Positions 27,744 to 35,590 of a DNA stretch of 46,640 nucleotides are shown one piece after another. The notes beneath the pieces are model-generated. The model worked only from the letters and a program-made list of their open reading frames with translations. It made no database searches and was not told where the DNA came from. A program made the translations under genes and the position numbers. The first letter of the stretch is position 1. Every line of letters starts with the position of its first letter. Source of the DNA: Treponema primitia ZAS-1 (lineage in GTDB: Bacteria; Spirochaetota; Spirochaetia; Treponematales; Breznakiellaceae); NCBI RefSeq assembly GCF_000297095.1, contig NZ_AEEA01000129.1, positions 1 to 46,640 on the forward strand. Reading direction: 5' to 3'.

Positions 27744-28640
27744 TTACGACTTTGTCTTTTCAAAAAACGCTTTTTTCAAAATTAGCCTGTTTTTTGCACT
27801 AAATAGATTATCATGATATATTATAGCCAAATAAAAAAAATTAAAGAACAATTTTGCACCATAGTTTACTAACGATAAATACAAATAACGTATATTAGCA
27901 AATTGAAAATGTTTTTTATTAATCTTCTTTAAAAACGCATTATACCACAAACGGACAATATATCTGCTAGTCAAGTATTCCGCGCTTTTTGTTTTTATAA
28001 GACTACCCATTCTTGATGTTATACAATAAATAACACAATCTACCGCATCTATTGACTTGGCAAAAAAACCAGTTATAGCTGAAAACATTACATCATTACT
28101 TGCTATAACTTCATCAAAAAGAATGTTTTCCTTCTGTATAAATTCCGCCCGTATCATCTTACCCCATGGGACCCACCATGTGAAGCGAAGTGTATCTTCT
28201 GCATCTATGACATTTTTTAGAAAATTATCCACCAATCGATTATAACGATTTGCTCTGTTAGCAGGTTCATAAGTTTCAGAATGACAACTAACCGCTTGAA
28301 AAAAAACAATGTCATGAGGAGAATCAATGTAATCGAATAAATAGCCAAACGCATTTTCGGTAAAGAAATCATCTGCATCGGCAAACAAAAGCCATTTCCC
28401 TTTTGCTTTACTCAAGCCAATGTTTCGTGCATACCCAGCGCCTTTCCCCTCTTTTGTAAAGACTATTTCAACATACGGATCATTTAATCCGGGAAAATGT
28501 TCAAAATCGACTTGATCCTGGCTGCTGTTATCATCAACCACGATTATTTGTATATCTTCCCTGCGGGGAATTGAATCAAGACAACGCCGCAATAACAATG
28601 GTGTATTCTTGTGTGGAATGATTATCGAAAATTGTATCAT
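27744..28640 (-). CDS. Glycosyltransferase family 2, mosaic pair member B
   Basis: A 298-residue GT2 enzyme with the same N-terminal 92 residues as the gene downstream (six differences) and a distinct C-terminal part beginning FTENAFGYLFDYID. VPWGKMIRAEF is the acceptor-side motif shared in kind, not sequence. It overlaps the cytidylyltransferase stop by 4 nt (ATGA). A third, truncated copy of the same 5' end survives at 30262-30327. Confidence 0.88.
   Translation of the reverse strand: MIQFSIIIPHKNTPLLLRRCLDSIPRREDIQIIVVDDNSSQDQVDFEHFPGLNDPYVEIVFTKEGKGAGYARNIGLSKAKGKWLLFADADDFFTENAFGYLFDYIDSPHDIVFFQAVSCHSETYEPANRANRYNRLVDNFLKNVIDAEDTLRFTWWVPWGKMIRAEFIQKENILFDEVIASNDVMFSAITGFFAKSIDAVDCVIYCITSRMGSLIKTKSAEYLTSRYIVRLWYNAFLKKINKKHFQFANIRYLYLSLVNYGAKLFFNFFYLAIIYHDNLFSAKNRLILKKAFFEKTKS
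28365..28640 (-). repeat. GT2 5' repeat, copy 2
   Basis: Partner of 27389-27664. Direct orientation, so recombination between the two would delete one C-terminal half and the gap between them. Confidence 0.8.
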
Positions 28641-29062
28641 CCGTGGGTTTCATCTTCTAAATATTTTTTAATTAACGTTGATGATGTATTTTTTGTATAT
28701 GGTAAATAAATAACTTTAACACCAAATTCCTTAAATCTTTTTTCTGTTTCAACAAATAATTCATTGTCTTTCCAATCATCACCAACAAACATTATATTAA
28801 ATTTATATTTAACCCATGCTTCTATTTTGTTCCTTGTTTCCTGTGCAACAACTTTATCCACATGTTTTATCGACTCAACTATAGATTTCCGTTCATTAAA
28901 TGGAATAACTGGTAATTTATTTTTATAGGATTGTACCAATTCATCTGTACTTACTGCAACTATCAAATAAGCGCACTGTTCTTTCGCTCTTTTCAATATA
29001 TTTAAATGTCCTATATGAAAAAGATCAAATACTCCACTGGTATATCCGATTATTTTATCCAT
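28637..29062 (-). CDS. Cytidylyltransferase (TagD-like), second copy
   Basis: A 141-residue nucleotidyltransferase. HIGH at 16-19 is the HxGH motif, VGDDWKDNELF (about 93-103) the TagD-like loop and NTSSTLIKKYL (about 124-134) the C-terminal signature. It would activate a polyol or amino-alcohol phosphate with CTP. It differs clearly from the copy at 24256-24663, so a different alcohol is possible. It lies between the sulfotransferase (4 nt) and a GT2. Confidence 0.84.
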   Translation of the reverse strand: MDKIIGYTSGVFDLFHIGHLNILKRAKEQCAYLIVAVSTDELVQSYKNKLPVIPFNERKSIVESIKHVDKVVAQETRNKIEAWVKYKFNIMFVGDDWKDNELFVETEKRFKEFGVKVIYLPYTKNTSSTLIKKYLEDETHG

Positions 29063-29179
29063 TTTATTATAAACTTTTATTTAATGGCGATTTTCCTGAA
29101 AACATTTTACCCTGATGAATTTTCACACCTTTATAATTTTCAAAAGGGTATAAATAGTCAGGTAGTTCTTTTTCGATAT
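29053..29179 (-). repeat. Direct repeat flanking sulfotransferase gene, copy 1
   Basis: About 127 bp spanning the cytidylyltransferase start and the sulfotransferase 3' end. It is repeated with scattered changes at 30134-30260, offset about 1,081 bp, the size of the sulfotransferase gene. Confidence 0.75.
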
Positions 29180-30143
29180 ATTCAATATCATTTCTATATT
29201 CAGAATAAACCTTAAAAATCTGGGTATTACTAATAGAGAGCAATGGATCAAAAATACTTTTTGGCCTGGAATGCTTTTTTAAATCCAAGAAATTAATTAT
29301 TTCCTGAATACTTTTATCATATTCATATATCATATCTTCAAATCGAATATTCAAAATATCCTGATTCGGCTGCAAATAGGGCATCCCTTTCCTTGATTCT
29401 CTATAATAAATGACATAATCTTCAACCCTATTGGTTGGTACATAACTTATACCTTTAGACCGCAAAAATACTTTTGAAAACAAATAATGATCCCGGGGAT
29501 CCCTATCTACTACTATCGCTTTTGGGTTATTGAAAAAATTGAAACTCTTCACAGGATTATTGCCAGCGAAAGGTTGATCGAGTACAATGTTTTTATTTTC
29601 TCGTTTTCCCATTGATACTAAAATTTCATCTATGTACTTTCGCGTAATATTATAAAAGTTTTCCGGGAAAGAAGAAAAATATATTTTATGCGCAGGATAG
29701 AAATAAATTTGCTTATGGAATCTTTTTTCTAATTTTACAACCATCTTTACCAAATAATTCGTCAGCTTTCTTGTTACTCTATTTTTACTCAAATAGGGAT
29801 ATTTATAATCTGTTCCTAATTTTCCATAATACTCTAATTGAATTATATCTTCGAGATATTTCTTAGTCAAAGACCTAAATTTATAGTTTGTACTGCGTTC
29901 AAGTTTATTCAGAAGTGCGCTATCACATAATTTCTTAAATCGCTCTATTGCAATATAACTGCTTAATATCTTTGAAGATCCTTCATGGAGATGATAGGCT
30001 AAATCCTCTAAACCATCCGGAATAAAAGATATTTCAAATTCTAATTTATCCAATACAATATTTTCATCAAATTCCTTTAAAAGATCACTAACCGCACTTG
30101 AACCGGTCGAAATAAATCCACAAACACCTATTGTTTTATCCAC
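29067..30143 (-). CDS. Sulfotransferase family protein
   Basis: A 358-residue cytoplasmic P-loop protein. GFISTGSSAVSDLL at 9-22 resembles the 5'-phosphosulfate-binding loop and VVDRDPRDHYLFSK (211-224) the 3'-phosphate-binding region of PAPS-dependent sulfotransferases. FEDMIYEYDKSIQEIINFL follows, as in the family. It would sulfate a sugar or other acceptor. The start is GTG at 30143. Its 3' end is duplicated as a fragment immediately upstream (30153-30265), so it sits between direct repeats. A non-sulfate nucleotide-binding role is not excluded. Confidence 0.75.
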   Translation of the reverse strand: MDKTIGVCGFISTGSSAVSDLLKEFDENIVLDKLEFEISFIPDGLEDLAYHLHEGSSKILSSYIAIERFKKLCDSALLNKLERSTNYKFRSLTKKYLEDIIQLEYYGKLGTDYKYPYLSKNRVTRKLTNYLVKMVVKLEKRFHKQIYFYPAHKIYFSSFPENFYNITRKYIDEILVSMGKRENKNIVLDQPFAGNNPVKSFNFFNNPKAIVVDRDPRDHYLFSKVFLRSKGISYVPTNRVEDYVIYYRESRKGMPYLQPNQDILNIRFEDMIYEYDKSIQEIINFLDLKKHSRPKSIFDPLLSISNTQIFKVYSEYRNDIEYIEKELPDYLYPFENYKGVKIHQGKMFSGKSPLNKSL

Positions 30144-30260
30144 TATTATAATAAACCTTTATTTAGCGGGGATTTTCCTAAAAATATTTTGCCTTGATGT
30201 GTTTTCACACCTTTATAATTTTCAAAGGGATATAAATACTCAGGCAATTCTTTCTCAATG
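30134..30260 (-). repeat. Direct repeat flanking sulfotransferase gene, copy 2
   Basis: Partner of 29053-29179. The coding trace ELPEYLYPFENYKGVK followed by GKSPLNKGL mirrors the C-terminus of the intact sulfotransferase. Confidence 0.75.
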
Positions 30261-30327
30261 CGATGGATGGAATCCAAACAGCGTTGCGAATGATTTTATG
30301 TGGAATTATTATTGTAAATTGTATCAT
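30153..30327 (-). pseudogene. Hybrid scar: GT2 5' end joined to sulfotransferase 3' end
   Basis: From ATG 30327 the strand reads MIQFTIIIPHK, matching the start of the two mosaic GT2 genes. After about 66 bp it joins a fragment reading IEKELPEYLYPFENYKG, the sulfotransferase C-terminus, ending at a TAA near 30153. No functional product is expected. It marks an older GT2-plus-sulfotransferase block that was duplicated and then internally deleted. Confidence 0.7.
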
Positions 30328-30378
30328 AAATCCTTTAAGCCGATCCAAGCCGTTATATTGAATATACCTTCAATATAT

Positions 30379-31146
30379 TTATTTGGTACAACAATATATT
30401 TCGGTTGCTTCAAATTCGCTTTCCGGCGATTCACTTAATCCCATTTTAATTATTTCATTATCAGAAGCTATCTCGCTCGCCTTTGTAACGGCAACTTGAA
30501 ACCCTGCAGAACGTAACCGTTCGATGTAATCTTTACCATAACGCCTAACATGATCTTTTTGACCGAAAATTCTAAATCGTTCTTGTGGTGATACAATTAA
30601 GGGATCTTCTATCGTCTTTTCACTCGTAATTGGAACAAGTAAAATAGCCCAACCATCATCTTTAAGAACCCGAAAAAACTCTTTTATCGCCTTTATATCG
30701 TCAAGAACATGTTCTAGCACATGATTACAAACTATGATGTCAAAAGATTTTTCAGGATATTCAATATTTGTTATATCCATCTTAACCATAGCGCTAGACT
30801 TATATAAATCAGCGGTTATATAGTTTTCACCTAGCAGTAACCTAAATTTATTCTTAAAATATTTCTCAGGTGCTATATGAAGCATCTTCTTATTTTTACA
30901 TTCAGAAGTAAAGAGATTGGTCTTTCTTTGAAGAAAAAGCCACAATAACCGATGCCGTTCACGGGAACCACAAAATATACATTGAGCATCTTTGCGTGGT
31001 ATTACTCCATATTCTCTAAATATGCGTGAATGTTTACCACATATAGGGCAATATCGATTTCTGCCACAATAAATAATATTTGTATAAATTTTCTTAACTT
31101 TTTTTTTGACACTTCCTAAGTTATAAAAGAATGGGGGAGTACACAT
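30379..31146 (-). CDS. Class I SAM-dependent methyltransferase with N-terminal Cys pairs
   Basis: A 255-residue enzyme. CPIC (33-36) and CIFC (56-59) form a probable zinc-binding knuckle, then a methyltransferase fold follows with LHIAPEKYF (SAM region), KMDITNIEYPEKSFDIIVCN and HVLEHVLDDIKAIKEFFRVL. Similar proteins in O-antigen loci are annotated as glycan methyltransferases. A strong GGAAGGAGA ribosome-binding site precedes the ATG at 31146. It may methylate a repeat-unit sugar or end-cap; the acceptor is unknown. Confidence 0.85.
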   Translation of the reverse strand: MCTPPFFYNLGSVKKKVKKIYTNIIYCGRNRYCPICGKHSRIFREYGVIPRKDAQCIFCGSRERHRLLWLFLQRKTNLFTSECKNKKMLHIAPEKYFKNKFRLLLGENYITADLYKSSAMVKMDITNIEYPEKSFDIIVCNHVLEHVLDDIKAIKEFFRVLKDDGWAILLVPITSEKTIEDPLIVSPQERFRIFGQKDHVRRYGKDYIERLRSAGFQVAVTKASEIASDNEIIKMGLSESPESEFEATEIYCCTK

Positions 31147-31174
31147 AAATCATCATCTCCTTCCTATCATTCCC

Positions 31175-31440
31175 TTATAGGAATAAAGAAACTAACGATA
31201 ACATTGCATTTGATGCATAAATATCAAAAACGACCGAATCTATTGCACTATTGAGGACCCCTGTCATAGATTACAATGTTTAACCCACGCTTGTTTTTTG
31301 AAACATTCTTTGAACGTGTGTTATCATTATGATCTACAATAATTCTAGAATCAAGAATACCGATATAATTTTCGGCAAGGGTTCAAAATCCAATTGACCT
31401 ACGGCAGCAATGTCATTTTTTACTGCCTCATAAAAACACT
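31175..31440 (-). pseudogene. Decayed gene piece, FAM3/ILEI-like domain fragment
   Basis: The 318-bp gap upstream of the methyltransferase reads as protein once two indels are allowed: AVKNDIAAVGQLDFEPLP, then (one A added in the AAAA of CCGAAAATT) NYIGILDSRIIVDHNDN and KRGLNIVIYD, then (near 31257) NSAIDSVVFDIYASN and a stop at 31175. KRGLNIV.YD followed by DSV.FD recalls the start of ILEI/FAM3-like domains found in some bacterial surface-glycan proteins. No start codon is visible, and the 3' half of such a domain is missing. Confidence 0.4.
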
Positions 31441-31464
31441 ATACTATTTTGAATTTAAAGAGTC

Positions 31465-32355
31465 TCAAACACCATAAAGATAAATTGTATAAATACTCTT
31501 GTCATCATAATATATATTCAGTAAGTTCAACCCAAGCTCACCAGCATTAGAAATCTCAGCTCGTGATAAAATATATTTCCCATCGAAAACATTTTTAAAA
31601 ATATCCATATCAATATGTAGTTCAGCAGGGGGCGAATCTTTTTTACGAGTTATTTCAAAACTTAATTCAGAACCATACAAATACAACCGCCGTGGTGCTT
31701 TCATAAAATAATCATTTATCTTTTTATTCTGTTCTAATTCTGGCTTAATTAACAAACTGAATTTTATAAAATAATTTAAAGGATACGCGGCAACATAACC
31801 ATCAATACAATTAAATCCATTATACACAAGTACCCCAGTGTGATAACCATATGCGACAACTTTTTCGTCAGTATATGCTATGTCTTCTTTTATTCTGTTG
31901 AATAAATAAGGCGAAAAAAATTCATTATATGAAATATACTTATCATATTTTTCTTCCGATCTTATTTTCTCTGAGTTATTCCTTTTTAGGACTATTTCAT
32001 TATACCATGTTTTCACAGAATCATTGAAAATGGTTCTTGAATTTATATGATATGTTATAATATATATTACCTGTAGAAATATAATTATAGAAATAAGTAT
32101 TCTGCCGATTTTTTTATACGAAAAAGTTCCTTTTAAAATAATATTTAAACAAAGTGCAAAAATGGTATACCATAAAATACGATTAAATATCACCGCACGG
32201 CTGAAATTGAATCCTCTTAAGAAGGGTACAAACTTCTTAATGAAATCATTTAAGATACCAGAAAGGTATAAGGCAATAATAATAGCAATCAAAAAAACAA
32301 ATATTTCAAAAACAAATAGTAATTTTATTTTATTATCCATTCGAATTAATTTCAT
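31465..32355 (-). CDS. Large membrane protein (DUF6044/YkoS-like), C-terminal half
   Basis: A 296-residue protein with two or three N-terminal helices and a long extracytoplasmic region (about 110-296). FLRGFNFSRAVIFNRILWY (about 43-61) fits the middle of YkoS/DUF6044-type proteins, which look like GT-C membrane glycosyltransferases. It starts inside the stop codon of the upstream frame (ATGA). Either these are two coupled genes or one gene broken by a single base; adding one A to either A7 run at 32363-32386 fuses them into about 602 residues, the size I expect for the family. Confidence 0.7.
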   Translation of the reverse strand: MKLIRMDNKIKLLFVFEIFVFLIAIIIALYLSGILNDFIKKFVPFLRGFNFSRAVIFNRILWYTIFALCLNIILKGTFSYKKIGRILISIIIFLQVIYIITYHINSRTIFNDSVKTWYNEIVLKRNNSEKIRSEEKYDKYISYNEFFSPYLFNRIKEDIAYTDEKVVAYGYHTGVLVYNGFNCIDGYVAAYPLNYFIKFSLLIKPELEQNKKINDYFMKAPRRLYLYGSELSFEITRKKDSPPAELHIDMDIFKNVFDGKYILSRAEISNAGELGLNLLNIYYDDKSIYTIYLYGV

Positions 32356-33272
32356 TTTGTTATTAATTTTTTTGGTCGTTTTTTTATTGAAACAAAATAT
32401 TTAACCAGAAAAACTAATGTTGTCAAAAAGGCAACTGGAAGAATAATAACATGTTGCATTGCAGGCGCCTCAATGGGGTTACCGGATGAAATACAAATTC
32501 TTTTTATATTTCGTATAAATATCTTAAACCTGGGGATGAGATCGGCAGTATGATAACGATTGCCCCAAACAACACGATTTAAAGGTTCCTTTATAACAAA
32601 CATAAGGTAAAAAAGACGAAAATCTACCAAAATATATCCAATACAGAGTACTATAAATCCTATAAGTAAGTTTAAGTTTATTCTTTTATCTTTAACACAA
32701 AATATAATTGTTGCCATAAACCATAGAGCCAAAATAAACCAGCCAACACCTACAAATGACGAAAAAAGAGGAAAGAATAACAATAGTAATGATTTCCATG
32801 AAAATTCATAGTTCTTTGAAAAATAATGAAAGATCAGTATTATTAAAGGTAGAACACCGATTGCAATATTCCATCCAGGAAAAATCGGTATAATTGAATA
32901 ACATGCAGAAACAAGTATAGATAAAGAGGTTGGGATACCAATAAGCCTTTTTAAAAGCAAATACATTGATATAAGACTTAATGCGGTTCCCAGGTACGCA
33001 TTGATTACATAGGCGACATACGTATCAAAAAGATAATAAGTCAGGCCTTTAAATGAAAAACTATGACTTAAATACTGAGAAGACATCCCATCAAGAATTT
33101 TTGTCGGGGCATCAAGTTTGAAAAACAAATGATTATCTCGTATCATTTTGCTAAAAGGGATATTCGAATCAAGGTTATCAAAGACAGTAATAATTGAATT
33201 TTCACCAAAAATAATTAACGGCAGTATAAAAATGAGTGGGAATATCAAAAAAAATGCTATTTTAATTTTCAT
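32352..33272 (-). CDS. Large membrane protein (DUF6044/YkoS-like), N-terminal half
   Basis: A 306-residue protein with about eight helices. FDNLDSNIPFSKMIRDN (about 32-48) and the DGMSSQYLSHSF loop (about 62-73) are extracytoplasmic loops typical of YkoS/DUF6044-type proteins and recall GT-C active-site loops. The gene overlaps the GtrB-like gene by 11 nt. In three-component O-antigen modification systems a polyprenyl-phosphate glycosyltransferase, a flippase and a GT-C transferase act together; this protein would be the GT-C partner by context. Confidence 0.72.
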   Translation of the reverse strand: MKIKIAFFLIFPLIFILPLIIFGENSIITVFDNLDSNIPFSKMIRDNHLFFKLDAPTKILDGMSSQYLSHSFSFKGLTYYLFDTYVAYVINAYLGTALSLISMYLLLKRLIGIPTSLSILVSACYSIIPIFPGWNIAIGVLPLIILIFHYFSKNYEFSWKSLLLLFFPLFSSFVGVGWFILALWFMATIIFCVKDKRINLNLLIGFIVLCIGYILVDFRLFYLMFVIKEPLNRVVWGNRYHTADLIPRFKIFIRNIKRICISSGNPIEAPAMQHVIILPVAFLTTLVFLVKYFVSIKKRPKKLITK

Positions 33273-34194
33273 TATTTATTACTTCCCGAACAACATACTG
33301 GGGCAGATTATTAAGTACCATAAACATACGTCCCACATATTCGCCAAGAAGCCCCAGCATCATCATAAGTACACCACCAATAAAAAATAATGATGCCATT
33401 GTTGAGGTATAACCGGCGGCAATGTGGGGATTCAATATCTTTTGTATGATAAGAACTATGCCAAAAATGAAACCGAATAATGAACAGAAGCTTCCAAAAA
33501 TTGAAAAAATCCGTAGGGGGACAACAGAAAAACTCGCAAACCCATTCATCCATAGGCGCAATGATTTTATAAAAGTATAACCACTTTTCCCCGCGATGCG
33601 GGTACGGTGCTCCATTTCTACGTTCGCGATATTCCGGGTAATTTGCATCAAATATCCCAATCCATACGGGGACGGACTGCTATAGCGTTGTAATTCCCGA
33701 GACACAAATGCAGTCTTTGCATTAAAAGAAGAGATAAATATATGGCGGGGTTTTCCAATAAGAATTTCAGTCATCACCCGATTTACATAGCTGCCAAAAC
33801 GTTTTAAAAGTGTATGCTTTTTATGTTTGAAATGAGCATAAACCATATCATATCCCTCTTTTAGTTTTTCTATAAGAGGAAAAATACCTTCCGCCGGATG
33901 CTGACCATCATCGTCCATATAGACTACATATGCACCCTTCACATAGGGCAATGCGGCCATTCTAGCTGATCCCCCACCAAAATTACGGGAGAGATTGAGA
34001 CCTATTATTTTCCCATCATTTTTACAGAGGGCACGGATGACCCCAAAAGTATTGTCCGGCGATCCATCACATACCAAAATGATCTGATAATCAAAATCTT
34101 GTTTACCAGAAAATTGACTGATAATTTCTGACACTACCTGTTCAATAGTAAATTCTGAGCGGTAACAGGGTATTATAAAAGAAATAATTTCCAT
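33262..34194 (-). CDS. GtrB-like polyprenyl-phosphate glycosyltransferase (GT2)
   Basis: A 310-residue GT2 enzyme with two C-terminal helices (about 230-290). VCDGSPDNT (41-49), NLSRNFGGGSARMA (67-80) and MDDDGQHP (93-100) match GtrB/DPM1-type enzymes that make polyprenyl-phosphate sugar at the inner face of the membrane. RIAGKSGYTFIKSLRLWMNG (about 199-218) is the usual juxtamembrane stretch. It lies between two EamA half-transporters (flip) and the DUF6044-like protein (transfer), forming a compact side-branch glycosylation set. Confidence 0.9.
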   Translation of the reverse strand: MEIISFIIPCYRSEFTIEQVVSEIISQFSGKQDFDYQIILVCDGSPDNTFGVIRALCKNDGKIIGLNLSRNFGGGSARMAALPYVKGAYVVYMDDDGQHPAEGIFPLIEKLKEGYDMVYAHFKHKKHTLLKRFGSYVNRVMTEILIGKPRHIFISSFNAKTAFVSRELQRYSSPSPYGLGYLMQITRNIANVEMEHRTRIAGKSGYTFIKSLRLWMNGFASFSVVPLRIFSIFGSFCSLFGFIFGIVLIIQKILNPHIAAGYTSTMASLFFIGGVLMMMLGLLGEYVGRMFMVLNNLPQYVVREVINNEN

Positions 34195-34201
34195 GGCACT
34201 C

Positions 34202-34558
34202 TTAAAAAACCGAAGTAATTATAACACCGGTAATTATAAATCCTATACCGAATAGCTGTTTTTTTGTTAATGACTCTTTTAAAAGAAAAAAACTTAAAAC
34301 AGGAACAAAAACATACCCCAAGGCACCATAAAATGCGCCTAAAGACAAAGGAATAACCCGCAATGCCACTATTGAAAGCAGGGTACAACCAAAAAATAAA
34401 AAATATGCAAATAGAACAAAAAAATTTAAATAAAATCTGATGCCTGTATTTTTATTATTCACCGCACTTTTTTTCAAAAGTATTTGGGAATACGCGGCTA
34501 TAAATACCCCTAATATGTAGAGTATACTATATTTTATGTTCACTATTACCAGTACCAA
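34202..34558 (-). CDS. EamA/SMR-like half-transporter 2 (ArnF-like)
   Basis: A 118-residue, four-helix membrane protein. Late helices (PLSLGAFYGALGYVFVPVLS and LLKESLTKKQLFGIGFIITG) match the second half of EamA folds. With its partner upstream it probably forms an antiparallel pair, as ArnE/ArnF do when flipping polyprenyl-phosphate amino-arabinose. It overlaps its partner by 32 nt and precedes the GtrB-like gene by 7 nt. The carried sugar is unknown. Confidence 0.78.
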   Translation of the reverse strand: MVLVIVNIKYSILYILGVFIAAYSQILLKKSAVNNKNTGIRFYLNFFVLFAYFLFFGCTLLSIVALRVIPLSLGAFYGALGYVFVPVLSFFLLKESLTKKQLFGIGFIITGVIITSVF

Positions 34559-34877
34559 TAATAAATATACCTGACAAAATAAATAATAAGCCGATTATCA
34601 TCGCAAGTTTTATTCTTTCATGAAAGACCAATATTCCCCACATTATACTCCATATAATGGTAACACCCTTATTTAAATACGCTACTGTTAACGCAAAGTT
34701 TTTTAATATTCGTTGCCACAAGATTGCATAGATTAATAGAATTAATAACACTACACCATAAAATATGCAAAAGGGCAAAGAAAAAAACGGCTGCTTTGAT
34801 GCAAATTTAGTAAATATTCCACCAAGAGAATGAAAAAGATACATTCCATGAAGTACTAGTAAGGATTTATAATTCAT
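34527..34877 (-). CDS. EamA/SMR-like half-transporter 1 (ArnE-like)
   Basis: A 116-residue, four-helix protein. LNKGVTIIWSIMWGILVFHE (about 68-87) is the characteristic EamA/SMR glutamate-containing helix turn, followed by LLFILSGIFIIG. It starts 4 nt inside the WbqC-like stop (ATGA) and overlaps the second half-transporter, consistent with a heterodimer that flips a polyprenyl-phosphate sugar made by the GtrB-like enzyme. Confidence 0.78.
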   Translation of the reverse strand: MNYKSLLVLHGMYLFHSLGGIFTKFASKQPFFSLPFCIFYGVVLLILLIYAILWQRILKNFALTVAYLNKGVTIIWSIMWGILVFHERIKLAMIIGLLFILSGIFIIGTGNSEHKI

Positions 34878-35590
34878 ATCGAATGGGCATCAGTATTATT
34901 GTTTCGCCACCCCCAAATATAATATGGCGCTGCGGGTCCAACATTAAAAAGCAAATCGATAATTGATACATACGGTTCAAATGTCTTCCCTATCTGCGGA
35001 TATTCAGGGTACCCTGAATAATCTTTCCAAACTATTTCTATTCCTACATTCTTGTAGTCTTCTTCGATAATATAATTCTTTGCAGCTGGCCCAGAAACAT
35101 AGGTCGTACAATCAGCTGATATCAATAAATTTAATAACTTCTCGTGCTTAATTCCATGTGCCTCAAAATCACGGCTATCAGCAAATTTGGTTTTTATTCC
35201 AAGAAATTCACACGCAATTTGCTTTATTAAATAACGATTTAATTCATAAAGGTACTTCCAGCTTGTCCCAAGATATATTTCCTTAAAAAAATTCTCATAG
35301 GTTTTAAAAAAAGGCGCTTTTTCATAACAGGTACATATTTTATTAAAATGATCCTTTTGCCACTTTCCATCGGTAAATACCACGTCAATAACAAGACGAT
35401 GTTTGTTTGTGCCAACAGGAATTGTAAGCCATTTCAAGCCATTTGGTGTTACAACCTTATTACGATTTCTCCAATCATTTTTTGTATATTGTAAATCATC
35501 ATAAAAAATAAATATATCTACATCATGGATGATATCAAAATACCCTTTCCAGGGCAGATAATTTGATTGAAGTACAGCTACCCTTTTCAT
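34874..35590 (-). CDS. WbqC-like family protein
   Basis: A 238-residue cytoplasmic protein with the WbqC signature at the N-terminus (VAVLQSNYLPWKGYFDIIHD, 4-23, then FYDDLQYTKNDWRNRNKV). WbqC proteins occur widely in O-antigen loci and are proposed to transfer an acyl or amino-acid-derived group, perhaps as thioester-dependent enzymes; the reaction is not settled. It overlaps the importer ATPase gene (ATGA) and the first half-transporter gene, linking the importer to the side-branch module in one operon. Confidence 0.85.
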   Translation of the reverse strand: MKRVAVLQSNYLPWKGYFDIIHDVDIFIFYDDLQYTKNDWRNRNKVVTPNGLKWLTIPVGTNKHRLVIDVVFTDGKWQKDHFNKICTCYEKAPFFKTYENFFKEIYLGTSWKYLYELNRYLIKQIACEFLGIKTKFADSRDFEAHGIKHEKLLNLLISADCTTYVSGPAAKNYIIEEDYKNVGIEIVWKDYSGYPEYPQIGKTFEPYVSIIDLLFNVGPAAPYYIWGWRNNNTDAHSI

